DNA of 44,657 nt from assembly GCA_017651245.1 (NCBI GenBank), contig JAGCDQ010000028.1, positions 1 through 44,657 of the forward strand, given 5' to 3'. Numbering within the stretch: the first letter of the stretch is position 1; each line of letters opens with the position of its first letter. The notes below the pieces were generated by a model. That model was not told the origin of the DNA. It was given only the letters and a program-made list of their open reading frames with translations, and ran no database searches. The translations under genes were made by a program, and so were the position numbers. This stretch comes from Bacteroidaceae bacterium. GTDB lineage: Bacteria; Bacteroidota; Bacteroidia; Bacteroidales; Bacteroidaceae. Shown here one piece after another: positions 10,001 to 18,463 of the stretch.

Positions 10001-11629
10001 TTCCAACTTCTCCTCCGTTTCCTTCTTCTGGTCGATATTCAACAGCAATCCGTAAAGCTCATTCTTCTTGGCAGAGTCATCCGTTGCTGTGTACATCGCC
10101 TCAGCCCAATACCACGATTGTCCTCCATCTGGTGTCAGATGCAGACGGACAGTCTTCCTTCCTCGCTGATTTCGGAAGTTCTTCAAGAACTCAAACGAAG
10201 CCTTACTATCTTCATGCACCATGGTCTCAACCTCATCAAGGAGCAACCTCTGCGGCACATGGAAATAATCGCAGAACTGTTCGCCTAATGTAAAAACACC
10301 ATCCTTAAGGAGCCAGAATGTATCCTTCGAATCAGAGAACATCAGTTCATGCACTTTTTCCTCATATTGCAACTCATCCACCAAACTCATCTGTCCCTTC
10401 CATCTCCAACGCAACATGAAATAGACAATCACATAGATGACAATACCAATCAACAGAATGAAGAAACCCACCTCCAATGCAAATTGAAGAGGATTTTCCA
10501 GATAGAAAGGTGCATTGACAATATGGAAATCTTCACTGTAGTTGCTATACGACATTTTTGGGAACATCTTCTGCATGGCATTCCAATCCAAATAGTAAGC
10601 ACTCGCATGAAGACTGATCGGCAAAGATTTCGGCTGTTCACCTTTCAAGATACGCACGGCATATGACACTTGGTCTTCCACCTGTGTTTCCGTACTGGTG
10701 AAATATCCACCCAAGAAACGAACATTTTTAGGGTCATTGAACTGCTCACGCACACATGTGAACTGAGGAAGTTCTGTATGGTCAATGATTGAATTACCGA
10801 CAATACCACCAGTCCTCACCTGTAATTGCCACATATTCTTTGCATTCTGATAGAAGAAGCCTGTCGTTGCCTTACCAATGGAATCTGACTCTCCCTCAGC
10901 ACAATTTCTATAGGGGAAAGCACAAGAAATAAAATTCACCACAGCACGACCAGGATATTTCTTCTTTAGATATGCCTCATCCAGATTCTTCTCCTTGAAA
11001 TCGGAATTATTGACGAATCTTGTGGAATCACGAAGTTCTTCCTCAAACTGAGCACGCATTCTCATGTCAATGTCTCGATAATCCAACTCTATCGTGATAC
11101 ACTGCGTCTTCACCAATTTCATCATCAATTCAATATTGCGTGCCAAATCCACCTTTGCCTCAAAACCTGTCATTTTCGGGAATCGGTAAAGGGAGTCACG
11201 CAACAAGGAATGTACACCAGAGAAGACTATAGGCGTGTTGGTAAGAAGCGAATCGATGTCTGGATGCAAGAAGAGCCAATCCACAATCCCGTCATCATTC
11301 AACAAGATGACCTCGGGTTTCCACTCCTTTATCTGCGCAGAATACTTAGGCCAATCAACATTCGTGAAGATGTCACTAGGACGATGTGGCATGTTGGTGT
11401 AGATGTGATGAATCTCCACAGGCATATCATGGCTCTTGAAAGCATTTTCCATACATTTGGAAAAGAGTTCCTTCTCTTCCCCAACACTATCCCACGAGTG
11501 TATAACCACTACGCTATGACGAGGTCCATCTGACCCTGCGATATTGCGCACCTTACTACATGAACCCAACAACGTGATGATGACGACAAACAGTAAAGGC
11601 AATATTCTTGACATATTATTATTTTTCAT
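7034..11629 (-). CDS. Tandem double sensor histidine kinase (two complete kinases in one polypeptide)
   Basis: The 1531-residue product contains two copies of the same plan. Half 1 (1-775) has a lipoprotein-like signal ending LLGSC, a periplasmic domain resembling ABC-type solute-binding sensors, a membrane helix (FFILLIGIVIYVIVYF), a PAS-like region, a HisKA box with His564 (SHDLRTP) and an ATPase domain (DTGIG, GTGLGL). Half 2 (776-1531) starts at Met776 with a second hydrophobic signal ending LLPSSC. It then repeats the sensor, a membrane helix (ITIVFIFLIAVVSIIVVL), PAS, HisKA with His1312 (SHEIRTP) and ATPase (DTGCG, GLGLGL). The sensors share IELDY, NSDF and YYxD(W/Y)(N/D)AMQ. No receiver or output domain is present, and no response regulator is in the window. 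I chose the ATG at 11629 because it begins a lipoprotein signal after a good promoter; an upstream ATG at 11737 would add an AT-rich tail containing that promoter. Confidence 0.88.
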   Translation of the reverse strand: MKNNNMSRILPLLFVVIITLLGSCSKVRNIAGSDGPRHSVVVIHSWDSVGEEKELFSKCMENAFKSHDMPVEIHHIYTNMPHRPSDIFTNVDWPKYSAQIKEWKPEVILLNDDGIVDWLFLHPDIDSLLTNTPIVFSGVHSLLRDSLYRFPKMTGFEAKVDLARNIELMMKLVKTQCITIELDYRDIDMRMRAQFEEELRDSTRFVNNSDFKEKNLDEAYLKKKYPGRAVVNFISCAFPYRNCAEGESDSIGKATTGFFYQNAKNMWQLQVRTGGIVGNSIIDHTELPQFTCVREQFNDPKNVRFLGGYFTSTETQVEDQVSYAVRILKGEQPKSLPISLHASAYYLDWNAMQKMFPKMSYSNYSEDFHIVNAPFYLENPLQFALEVGFFILLIGIVIYVIVYFMLRWRWKGQMSLVDELQYEEKVHELMFSDSKDTFWLLKDGVFTLGEQFCDYFHVPQRLLLDEVETMVHEDSKASFEFLKNFRNQRGRKTVRLHLTPDGGQSWYWAEAMYTATDDSAKKNELYGLLLNIDQKKETEEKLEQAQILASQVALKENFLANISHDLRTPLGAVTGFSSMLTTPGMTFEEGEREMYGEVIHQNTDMILNMIDSVMKKAQIETGDLEIIQKPVSIQKLVDECYKTNYIIAPTHLEFKLETAEPDAMVNIDATRTKQVVNNFLSNAFKFTTEGSVTLGWTYLQDDPNVVEVYVRDTGIGVAPEKQAQLFERYIKVNETDKGTGLGLNISKTIMEKQNGTIGVESEVGQGSKFFFRLTKMVECLLMIVTIGVGLLLPSSCTINNDRQERPARVLIYHSYDKGFDGYRELNDNILQTFRNHGINADIMHVYLDLENPTNTTSAKHIALKDSMIRMKWKPDIVMTEGDRAACDIIDWWQTAPVPEFDSIPIILGGLHHPKWDFIRKHNNMVVINDPIDYCTNINLASEMSGKNCVEIELDYFQQDSMIRSELRQAIARPPYVDNSDFHVNGFKDEHLSTIWKDSVVVMVFSVESPERNSADIQDRDQGYQTLRNVFVHSWLYPSLAVKRDLYSSSIADKTGRPQFTAVKAGFADGRGRYLCGYFAGYEVVGADMAKVASEILNGADLSSFVGMTHQKKYYMDYDAMQRLGMEYKDYENRFIIVGAPIEKISPIYTYATWITIVFIFLIAVVSIIVVLQSWKNRTAQILVEGVKRRAEMRQMALHGADSHSVRTETNLREIISHVHPDYSNEIPLIMQAIDISGTHSYEIYADVDHMNNYRWWQLRFVVMFDPKTGKKNVDGILINIDETKRYEENLRKAMLLAEEAKQKEDFLTTISHEIRTPLNAVVGFSDVLVSMPADSFTPEEMAEYAKIIKANNTSLAAMIEDILMFSRIESGRIQYVKNQFDASELVRELAHEWEDLMPEGVTLRVFDLLPGIILNNDRTRVKYILSQLMSNAVKFTKSGIILIGVDYHGNANQVEIFVADTGCGIPREKQQLAFGLFWKDDGFIPGLGLGLHVAKKLAEGMGLKLDVDSRAGYGSKFSLYSDADLTKPTES

Positions 11630-11654
11630 GTCTGCTTCTTTAAGATTACGCTTG

Positions 11655-11684
11655 CAAAGATACAAAAAAATCCATCGCCACAAA
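11655..11684 (-). promoter_or_regulatory. Promoter of the kinase-symporter-methyltransferase cluster
   Basis: On the minus strand TATCTTTG (11655-11662) is a full TAnnTTTG match, with TTTG at 11681-11684 after an 18-bp spacer. It lies 25 bp before the ATG at 11629 and supports that start. The surrounding 11640-11790 is very A/T rich and holds no other gene. Confidence 0.6.
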
Positions 11685-11794
11685 TAAAAAACAAAAAAAA
11701 TGCATAAAAAGAGAATCTTTTTTGTCAAAAAAAACACTTTTTCTAAAAAAATGGCATCAAATCATCAACTTATTACCTCAAAAACAACAAACAT

Positions 11795-13093
11795 TCATTC
11801 TTTCCAGATTTTCTTACGCATGAAAGTCTGACTAATTCCTCTCATGGCAAGATAAGCCACAAAAGCAATCCATAATCCATGATTACCTAACCAAGGAACC
11901 AATGTGAAATAAAGCAAGAAGAAAATCACCATACCTGAAGCCATCGAGATGAGCATTCCCTTCGTAGCAGTCGCCCCAATATAAACACCGTCCCAAATGA
12001 AGGCAGCAATTCCACACAAAGGAAACAAAAGTGTCCAGGGCTGATATACCTGAGCCGTTTCCAACACTGCCACATCATCGGTCAGGAGAGAAAGGAAAGC
12101 TTTTCCAAAAAGAAGATACATCAACGTGAAGAGTGCCGCCACACCCCATCCCCAACGGAAAAGACGACGCACTGTGTCATCATAGATCATTCTCATCTTT
12201 CCACCAATCGCTTTCCCCACCATCGCTTCACCTGCAAAGGCAAAGCCATCCATGATATAACTGTACAACGTAAAGAGCTGCATCAATATCGTGTTTACTG
12301 CCAACTCGGTATCACCTTGTTTTGCTCCTGCCGCAATGAAGAAAAAATGCACCAGAATGAGACAGCAAGTACGTAGGAAGATGTCCTTATTCAGAGAAAA
12401 AAACTTTATCAATGCGGCACCATTCATCACTGTTTTCTCACGATAATACTTCTTGATTCTCAGATAATAAGGATTAAAAAGTAAAAGTGCTGATATAAGT
12501 CCTATGTATTGAGCCAGAACAGTACCCAATGCCACACCTTCTATCTTCATTCCCACCCCATACACCAACACAAAACTCAGCACAATGTTCGCCACATTCT
12601 GAATTATCGCCACCAGCATGGGAGCCTTCGAATTCTGCATGCCCAAAAACCAACCTGTCATGACAAAAAGCATCAAGGCAGCAGGAGCACCCCATATACA
12701 TATATTAAAATAAGTACACGTGAAAGCCACCACTTCGGCAGAGGGAGAAATGATTGAAAGAGCAGCCTCTCTAATAGGCACTTGCAGACTCAGCATCACC
12801 ATCGAAATGATGATAGCCACCAACAAAGACCTCTGCATCACAGCCACCACCTCTGTCAGGTTTCTCGCCCCTAATGCCTGTGCCGTCACGCCACTCGTGC
12901 CCATCCGCAAGAAAGCAAACATCCAATAAATGATGTTGAACAGCATCCCTCCCACAGCAATGGCACCAATATATGCAGCAGAGCCCAGATGTCCCGTGAT
13001 GGCGACATCCACCAAGCCCAATAAAGGCACCGTGATATTCGACACGATACTCGGTAAAGCAATATGTAATATTTGCTTATCTCTCAGATTCAT
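11795..13093 (-). CDS. MATE family multidrug/organic cation exporter
   Basis: The 432-residue protein has about 12 membrane segments and MATE features in both halves: an N-terminal LPSIVSNITVPLLGLVDVAITGHLG and, in the second half, AGEAMVGKAIGG. It most resembles the DinF branch, which exports cationic drugs or metabolites using a sodium or proton gradient. Its start codon overlaps the stop of the FAD oxidoreductase (ATGA at 13090-13093), so they are translationally coupled. A functional link between the two is suggestive only. The kinase gene 165 bp downstream has its own promoter. Confidence 0.9.
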   Translation of the reverse strand: MNLRDKQILHIALPSIVSNITVPLLGLVDVAITGHLGSAAYIGAIAVGGMLFNIIYWMFAFLRMGTSGVTAQALGARNLTEVVAVMQRSLLVAIIISMVMLSLQVPIREAALSIISPSAEVVAFTCTYFNICIWGAPAALMLFVMTGWFLGMQNSKAPMLVAIIQNVANIVLSFVLVYGVGMKIEGVALGTVLAQYIGLISALLLFNPYYLRIKKYYREKTVMNGAALIKFFSLNKDIFLRTCCLILVHFFFIAAGAKQGDTELAVNTILMQLFTLYSYIMDGFAFAGEAMVGKAIGGKMRMIYDDTVRRLFRWGWGVAALFTLMYLLFGKAFLSLLTDDVAVLETAQVYQPWTLLFPLCGIAAFIWDGVYIGATATKGMLISMASGMVIFFLLYFTLVPWLGNHGLWIAFVAYLAMRGISQTFMRKKIWKE

Positions 13094-14685
13094 CCTTTCA
13101 AGTATTCAGCCAGCATCTCAGCACACCGTTCTCCATCTACACCAGCACTCACGATTCCACCAGCATAACCAGCACCCTCACCACAAGGGAACAAGCCCTT
13201 CAAACGGATATGTTGTAGGGTTTCCCTGTCACGAAGAATGCGCACAGGTGCCGAAGTCCTTGTCTCCACACCAATCATCACCGCTTCATTCGTCAGGAAG
13301 CCATGACTCATTTTGCCAAAGTTACGGAAACCTTGCTGAAGGCGTTTCGACACAAACTCTGGCATCCAGAAGTGCATAGGCGTACTGATAAGGCCTGGAG
13401 TGTAGGAGGACTTGGGCAGATCATAACTGCCCTTTCCATTCACAAAATGTGCCATCCGTTGAGCTGGTGCCGTTTGCTTGCGATTACCTTGCATCCACGC
13501 TGTATATTCAAGCCGTTCCTGAAACTCCATCATCGCCAATGCATTCCCTTTCGTATCAATGCCAGGGACAGGAGGCAGCTCCATCAACGAACGGTCCTTC
13601 TGCAAGTCCTCCACATGCAATTCCACCACCATACCAGAATTACTCCATGGGCTGTTGCGTTGCGAGTTACTCATACCGTTTACCACCAACTGATTAGGAC
13701 CACTGGCAGCAGGTACAACCGTACCACCTGGACACATACAGAAAGAATAAACACCACGTCCACCCACTTGAGTCACAAACGAATACTCAGCAGCTGGCAG
13801 GTACTCACCACGCCCCTCCTTGTTGTGATATTGTATCTTGTCAATAAGTTCTGAAGGGTGTTCCAAACGCACACCCACAGCAATATCTTTAGCTTCAATT
13901 TCTATGCCTTGCATGTATAAGTAACGATAAACATCACGGGCACTATGGCCTGTCGCCAAAATGACTGGTCCCTGAAAGGTTTTCTCACCACATCGGATTC
14001 CCACCACACGCTCTTTTTCCATCAAAATGGCATCCATCTTTGTTTCAAAATGCACCTCACCACCACAACGGATGATGGTGTTCCTCATCGCCTCAATGAT
14101 GTTAGGCAATTTGTCTGTACCCAAATGTGGATGGGCGTCCGCCAAAATGTTTGTGCTGGCACCATGCTGACAAAACACGTTCAATATCTTTTCCACATTG
14201 CCACGCTTTTTGCTTCGGGTATATAGTTTCCCATCCGAAAAAGCCCCAGCGCCACCTTCACCAAAGGAAAAATTGGATTCGGGATCAACCATCTGAGTAC
14301 GAGCAATTTGTGCAATATCTTTCCTGCGCTCATGCACACTCTTTCCACGTTCCACCACAATAGGACGCACACCCAGTTCTATGAGTTTCAGCGCAGCAAA
14401 CAATCCTCCAGGACCAGCACCCACCACAACTGCTTGCGGCTTTCCCTCCACATTAGGGTACTCGGTATGCACAAATGCATCATCTTCTGGCTCCTCATTC
14501 ACATACACCCGCACTTTCAGATTCACGTAAATCGTCCGCTGTCGGGCATCGATGCTCCTTTTCAGCACTCTCACCGCCTTCATCTGTTCCATCGACAGCC
14601 CTTTCTCTTCTTGCAAGAACTGTTTGATGCCCTCTTCACTTGCTGCCATCGGGGGCTGCACCCTAATTTGATATTCTTCTATCAT
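13090..14685 (-). CDS. NAD(P)/FAD-dependent oxidoreductase (COG2509-like)
   Basis: The 531-residue product begins with a small domain (IRVQPPMAASEEGIKQ, about 1-85). A classic Rossmann FAD motif follows (VVVGAGPGGLFAAL), then ERGKSVHERR. Further family signatures are FSFGEGGAGAFSDGKLYTR, a glycine/cysteine-rich CMCPGGTVVPA, and a C-terminal GEGAGYAGGIVSAGVDG that closes the FAD site. This matches the widespread but uncharacterised FAD-dependent dehydrogenases of COG2509; the substrate is unknown. The ATG at 14685 is preferred over one at 14835. The longer form would cover the promoter region and the divergent dnaX start, and its extra residues do not look coding. It is cotranscribed with the MATE gene. 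Confidence 0.88.
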   Translation of the reverse strand: MIEEYQIRVQPPMAASEEGIKQFLQEEKGLSMEQMKAVRVLKRSIDARQRTIYVNLKVRVYVNEEPEDDAFVHTEYPNVEGKPQAVVVGAGPGGLFAALKLIELGVRPIVVERGKSVHERRKDIAQIARTQMVDPESNFSFGEGGAGAFSDGKLYTRSKKRGNVEKILNVFCQHGASTNILADAHPHLGTDKLPNIIEAMRNTIIRCGGEVHFETKMDAILMEKERVVGIRCGEKTFQGPVILATGHSARDVYRYLYMQGIEIEAKDIAVGVRLEHPSELIDKIQYHNKEGRGEYLPAAEYSFVTQVGGRGVYSFCMCPGGTVVPAASGPNQLVVNGMSNSQRNSPWSNSGMVVELHVEDLQKDRSLMELPPVPGIDTKGNALAMMEFQERLEYTAWMQGNRKQTAPAQRMAHFVNGKGSYDLPKSSYTPGLISTPMHFWMPEFVSKRLQQGFRNFGKMSHGFLTNEAVMIGVETRTSAPVRILRDRETLQHIRLKGLFPCGEGAGYAGGIVSAGVDGERCAEMLAEYLKG

Positions 14686-14705
14686 AGTTTTTTCTATTTT
14701 ATGTA

Positions 14706-14738
14706 CAAAGGTAAGGATTTTTTTGTTAACTTTGCAAA
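14706..14738 (-). promoter_or_regulatory. Promoter of the FAD oxidoreductase-MATE operon
   Basis: On the minus strand TACCTTTG (14706-14713) and TTTG (14735-14738) are separated by 21 bp. The -33 element is immediately adjacent to the -7 box of the divergent dnaX promoter, so the two promoters occupy the same 35 bp. Confidence 0.6.
14727..14734 (+). promoter_or_regulatory. -7 box of the dnaX operon promoter
   Basis: TAACTTTG matches TAnnTTTG and lies 19 bp before the dnaX ATG. No good TTTG is seen at the expected -33 distance. It lies inside the divergent promoter on the other strand. Confidence 0.55.
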
Positions 14739-14753
14739 ATAATTGGTAGCAAC

Positions 14754-16529
14754 ATGGAAAACTACATCGTTTCAGCACGAAAATACCGTCCGATGACGTT
14801 CGACACGGTGGTGGGACAAGAAGCTTTGACCACAACCCTGAAGAACGCTATCCAGAGCGGACGTTTGGCTCATGCTTACTTGTTCTGCGGTCCTCGTGGT
14901 GTGGGTAAGACAACCTGTGCCCGCATCTTTGCAAAGACCATCAACTGTTTAAGCCCACGACCTAATGGCGAAGCCTGTGGTGAATGTGAGTCGTGCAAGG
15001 CATTCAACGAACAAAGGTCCTATAATATCCACGAACTGGATGCCGCCTCGAACAACTCTGTGGAGGATATTCGTGTGCTCATCGAACAGGTGCGGATTCC
15101 GCCTCAGATTGGCAAATACAAGGTGTTCATCATCGACGAGGTTCATATGCTCTCACAGGCAGCATTCAATGCCTTCCTCAAGACTTTGGAGGAACCTCCG
15201 CAGCATGCTATCTTCATTCTTGCCACCACCGAGAAGCACAAGATTCTGCCAACCATTATGAGTCGTTGCCAAATCTACGATTTCAAGCGCATGGGAGTAA
15301 ACGATATCGTAGGACACTTGAAGCATGTGGCAGCGCAGGAAGGTATCACTGTGGAAGATGCTGCACTGAACATCATTGCCCAAAAGGCTGATGGAGGCAT
15401 GCGTGATGCCCTTAGCATTTTTGACCAGGTCGCATCGTTCTGCGGAGGAAACATCACCTATCAACAGACCATCGAGAACCTGAACGTGCTCGATTACGAC
15501 TATTATTTCCGTTTGACCGATTACTGCCTGGAAGGAAAAATCACTGAATGCATGTTGACACTGAACGAGATCCTCGCAAAGGGTTTTGAAGGGCAGTATT
15601 TCATCACAGGTCTTTCAAGCCATTTCCGTAATTTACTGGTAAGTCAAGAAGCCCAAACTGCGGAACTTATTGAAGCCAGTAACGAAGTGCGTGCCCGATA
15701 TACGGAGCAAGCACAACGATGCAATCCAAAGTTTCTCTTCCGTGCGATGAAGTTGGCAAACACGTGTGACCTGAACTATAAGCAGAGTCAGAACAAACGA
15801 CTGCTGGTGGAACTCACCCTCATCGAGATGGCACAACTTTCCTCCGATGACGGGGAGTCTTCCGGGCTTTGCCCTACGAAGATTCTAAAACCCATATTCA
15901 AAGCATTAAGAGTTCCCCAACCCCCAAAGGGACAAACTGTTCAGAGCGTTAACAAACAGGAAAAAAGCAATACACATAACAATCCTGTTGGCATTACGGT
16001 TAGTAATCATCCAGTCAATGTGCCCAATGTCCAACAACACGTTAGTTCTCCTCCTTCAGGAGTCGGAGGGCTTCGTTTCTCTCTTCGCCGTCAACAAGAA
16101 AATAATCACAAACAGCAGGAGACAAATACACAAGAGACGGTGGTTGCCCCCACCATCGAAAATAAACCCGTCAACAAAATGGATTTGATGGTAGCGTGGA
16201 GGGAATTTGCAAAAAATCTGCCCCAAGAGGACAGAGCGATGTCAATGCAAATGGATAACATGGAGCCACTCTTGCAGGAAGATGGACAGACTATCTTGGT
16301 GATTGTTGACAACCCTTCCATTCAAAGTGAACTTCACAAAATGCAACCACGCATTGAGACATACTTGCATCAGCGACTTCAAAACCATGCGTTGAAGTTA
16401 ACCACACGTCAGCGTGAAGTGACCGAAAAAGTACGTGCATTCAGCCGTCTGGAGATTTTCAACCAAATGCTCGAACAAAGTGAAGCATTACGGAAACTAA
16501 AAGAAGAATTTCAATTGGAATTAGCATAA
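14754..16529 (+). CDS. dnaX: DNA polymerase III subunit gamma/tau
   Basis: This is the clamp-loader ATPase of the replisome. Of 591 residues, the N-terminal AAA+ module is clear: Walker A GPRGVGKT at 46-53, four zinc-binding cysteines (Cys65, 75, 78, 81), Walker B DEVHML, and sensor 1 [16 protein letters not shown] carrying the arginine finger. Domain III follows to about residue 365. The region 370-470 is low-complexity, rich in Gln, Asn and Pro, and links to a C-terminal domain (about 475-591) expected to contact the polymerase. I see no obvious programmed-frameshift signal, so a separate short gamma form is not supported. It heads a run with trmB, mrp and an RluA-type gene. Confidence 0.96.
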   Translation: MENYIVSARKYRPMTFDTVVGQEALTTTLKNAIQSGRLAHAYLFCGPRGVGKTTCARIFAKTINCLSPRPNGEACGECESCKAFNEQRSYNIHELDAASNNSVEDIRVLIEQVRIPPQIGKYKVFIIDEVHMLSQAAFNAFLKTLEEPPQHAIFILATTEKHKILPTIMSRCQIYDFKRMGVNDIVGHLKHVAAQEGITVEDAALNIIAQKADGGMRDALSIFDQVASFCGGNITYQQTIENLNVLDYDYYFRLTDYCLEGKITECMLTLNEILAKGFEGQYFITGLSSHFRNLLVSQEAQTAELIEASNEVRARYTEQAQRCNPKFLFRAMKLANTCDLNYKQSQNKRLLVELTLIEMAQLSSDDGESSGLCPTKILKPIFKALRVPQPPKGQTVQSVNKQEKSNTHNNPVGITVSNHPVNVPNVQQHVSSPPSGVGGLRFSLRRQQENNHKQQETNTQETVVAPTIENKPVNKMDLMVAWREFAKNLPQEDRAMSMQMDNMEPLLQEDGQTILVIVDNPSIQSELHKMQPRIETYLHQRLQNHALKLTTRQREVTEKVRAFSRLEIFNQMLEQSEALRKLKEEFQLELA

Positions 16530-16530
16530 A

Positions 16531-17292
16531 ATGGGAAAAGGTAAACTGGCGAAATTTGCAGAGATGGCAGAGAATCCCCTTGTGGTGGAATGTCCTTTTT
16601 GGCAGTTGCAGAAGGAAGGTTTTTCGTTGAAGGGGAAATGGCACGAGGAGTTCTTCAAAAATTCCAATCCCATCGTACTTGAATTAGGATGTGGACGAGG
16701 AGAATACACCATCGGATTGGCTCAGCGTTTTCCCGACAAAAACTTCATTGGTATCGACATCAAAGGAGCACGTATGTGGCACGGTGCCAAAATCGCACTG
16801 GAAACAGGAATGAAGAACGTGGCATTTCTGCGTACCAACATTGAAATCATCGACGCATTCTTTGCCCCTAACGAAGTAGCAGAACTTTGGCTCACCTTCT
16901 CCGATCCTCAGATGAAGAAAGCCACCAAGCGACTCACCTCCACCTATTTCATGGAACGATATCGTCGTTTTCTCATAGATGGCGGCATCATCCACGTGAA
17001 GACCGACTCCAACTTCCTCGCCACTTACACGAAATATATGGTGGAGAAAAATGAGCTTCCGATGGAGCAATGCATCTTCGACCTCTATGCCGAAAAAGAG
17101 GTGGATTCTTCACTCACAGAAATCCGAACCTACTACGAAGGTATGTGGTTGGAACGTGGCATCCCCATCAAGTATATCCAGTTCCACTTACCCCACAACT
17201 GCTCCCTCGAAGAGCCTGACATTGAGATTCCTGTTGATGGTTATCGTTCCTATGATCACGAAGTATTATCCACCAAGAAAACAGGAAAATAG
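16531..17292 (+). CDS. trmB: tRNA (guanine-N7)-methyltransferase
   Basis: It makes m7G46 in the variable loop of tRNAs using S-adenosylmethionine. The 253-residue length fits the family. The methyltransferase motif [14 protein letters not shown] (about 51-64) and the acidic [11 protein letters not shown] are present. The TrmB signature [14 protein letters not shown] is the Bacteroidetes form of the usual FPDPWPKKRH. The start codon follows the dnaX stop with one base between, indicating translational coupling. Confidence 0.94.
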   Translation: MGKGKLAKFAEMAENPLVVECPFWQLQKEGFSLKGKWHEEFFKNSNPIVLELGCGRGEYTIGLAQRFPDKNFIGIDIKGARMWHGAKIALETGMKNVAFLRTNIEIIDAFFAPNEVAELWLTFSDPQMKKATKRLTSTYFMERYRRFLIDGGIIHVKTDSNFLATYTKYMVEKNELPMEQCIFDLYAEKEVDSSLTEIRTYYEGMWLERGIPIKYIQFHLPHNCSLEEPDIEIPVDGYRSYDHEVLSTKKTGK

Positions 17293-17331
17293 ACATATTT
17301 TTTTAACCCTACACTCTAAAACAAATCTTTC

Positions 17332-18435
17332 ATGACAATATATCCCAAACTCATACACGACGCCCTCTCCACCGTTCGTTATCCAGGCAACGGAAAGAGC
17401 ATCATGGAAAACGAGATGTTGGAGGATGATCTCCGCATCGACGGTATGAAGGTTTCCTTCTCTTTAATCTTCGAGAAAGAGACCGACCCATTCAAAAAAT
17501 CGGTGGTGAAAGCGGCTGAGGCAGCCATCAAAACTTTTGTGCATCCCGATGTGGAAGTGACGATCGGCACGAAAGCAAAGACTGCCCTACCCCCAGAACC
17601 TGACAGACTCCTACCAGGAGTGAAGAACATCATTGCTGTCAGTTCAGGCAAAGGAGGTGTGGGTAAATCGACTGTCACCGCTAACCTGGCGATTGGGTTG
17701 GCAAAACTCGGCTATCGAGTCGGATTGCTCGACACCGACATCTTTGGTCCTTCCATGCCCAAGATGTTGGGGGTGGAAGAAGAGCGTCCTTTTGCCGAAC
17801 AGGTTGAGGGTCGTGACCTTATCGTTCCCATCGAGAAGTACGGCGTGAAACTGCTCTCCATCGGTTTCTTCGTTCATCCCGACCAAGCAACCTTGTGGCG
17901 AGGCGGCATGGCTTGCAATGCACTCAAGCAGTTAATCTCTGATGCCAAATGGGGCGAACTTGATTACTTCATTCTCGACACCCCTCCTGGCACGAGCGAC
18001 ATCCACCTGACTCTCTTGCAGACTTTGGGCATCACGGGAGCCATCATCGTCTCCACTCCTCAGCAAGTGGCATTGGCTGATGCTCGTAAGGGAATCAATA
18101 TGTATATGAACGACAAGGTGAATGTGCCCATCCTCGGATTGGTGGAGAATATGGCTTGGTTCACCCCAGTTGAACTCCCCGAGAACAAATATTACATCTT
18201 TGGCAAGGATGGCTGCAAGCAACTGGCAGAAGAACTCAACGTGCCTCTTTTGGCACAGATTCCTCTCATCCAATCCGTTTGTGAGGAAGGTGACAAAGGT
18301 GAGCCTGCCGTGCTCAATCCTGCATCGCCAGAGGGCATCGCCTTCATGAGTCTTGCTGCCAAAGTGGTCACACAAGTCGATAAGAGAAATGTAGAAATGG
18401 CACCCACCCAACGTGTAGACACCACAAAATCCTAA
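17332..18435 (+). CDS. mrp: Mrp/NBP35-family P-loop ATPase, iron-sulfur carrier
   Basis: A cytoplasmic ATPase thought to assemble and deliver Fe-S clusters (ApbC/Mrp). The 367-residue protein has an N-terminal MIP18-like domain (about 1-85). The deviant Walker A SSGKGGVGKST follows at about residues 103-113, with LLDTDIFGPSMP (switch I) and LDTPPGTSD (switch II). I did not find the C-terminal CxxC of some members, so cluster binding is uncertain. It starts 39 bp after trmB; no terminator is visible between them. Confidence 0.92.
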   Translation: MTIYPKLIHDALSTVRYPGNGKSIMENEMLEDDLRIDGMKVSFSLIFEKETDPFKKSVVKAAEAAIKTFVHPDVEVTIGTKAKTALPPEPDRLLPGVKNIIAVSSGKGGVGKSTVTANLAIGLAKLGYRVGLLDTDIFGPSMPKMLGVEEERPFAEQVEGRDLIVPIEKYGVKLLSIGFFVHPDQATLWRGGMACNALKQLISDAKWGELDYFILDTPPGTSDIHLTLLQTLGITGAIIVSTPQQVALADARKGINMYMNDKVNVPILGLVENMAWFTPVELPENKYYIFGKDGCKQLAEELNVPLLAQIPLIQSVCEEGDKGEPAVLNPASPEGIAFMSLAAKVVTQVDKRNVEMAPTQRVDTTKS

Positions 18436-18463
18436 CACACCACTCAAAATCCTAAACTCTCAA

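Noticed and set aside
11630-11737. N-terminal extension of the double kinase to an upstream ATG at 11737
   Set aside because: The extension is Phe/Leu-rich from poly-A/T DNA and spans the promoter box; the internal ATG at 11629 begins a proper lipoprotein signal.
15880-16150. Programmed frameshift or inteins in dnaX
   Set aside because: The linker has A-rich stretches but no clear slippery heptamer with a following stem-loop, and the frame is continuous.
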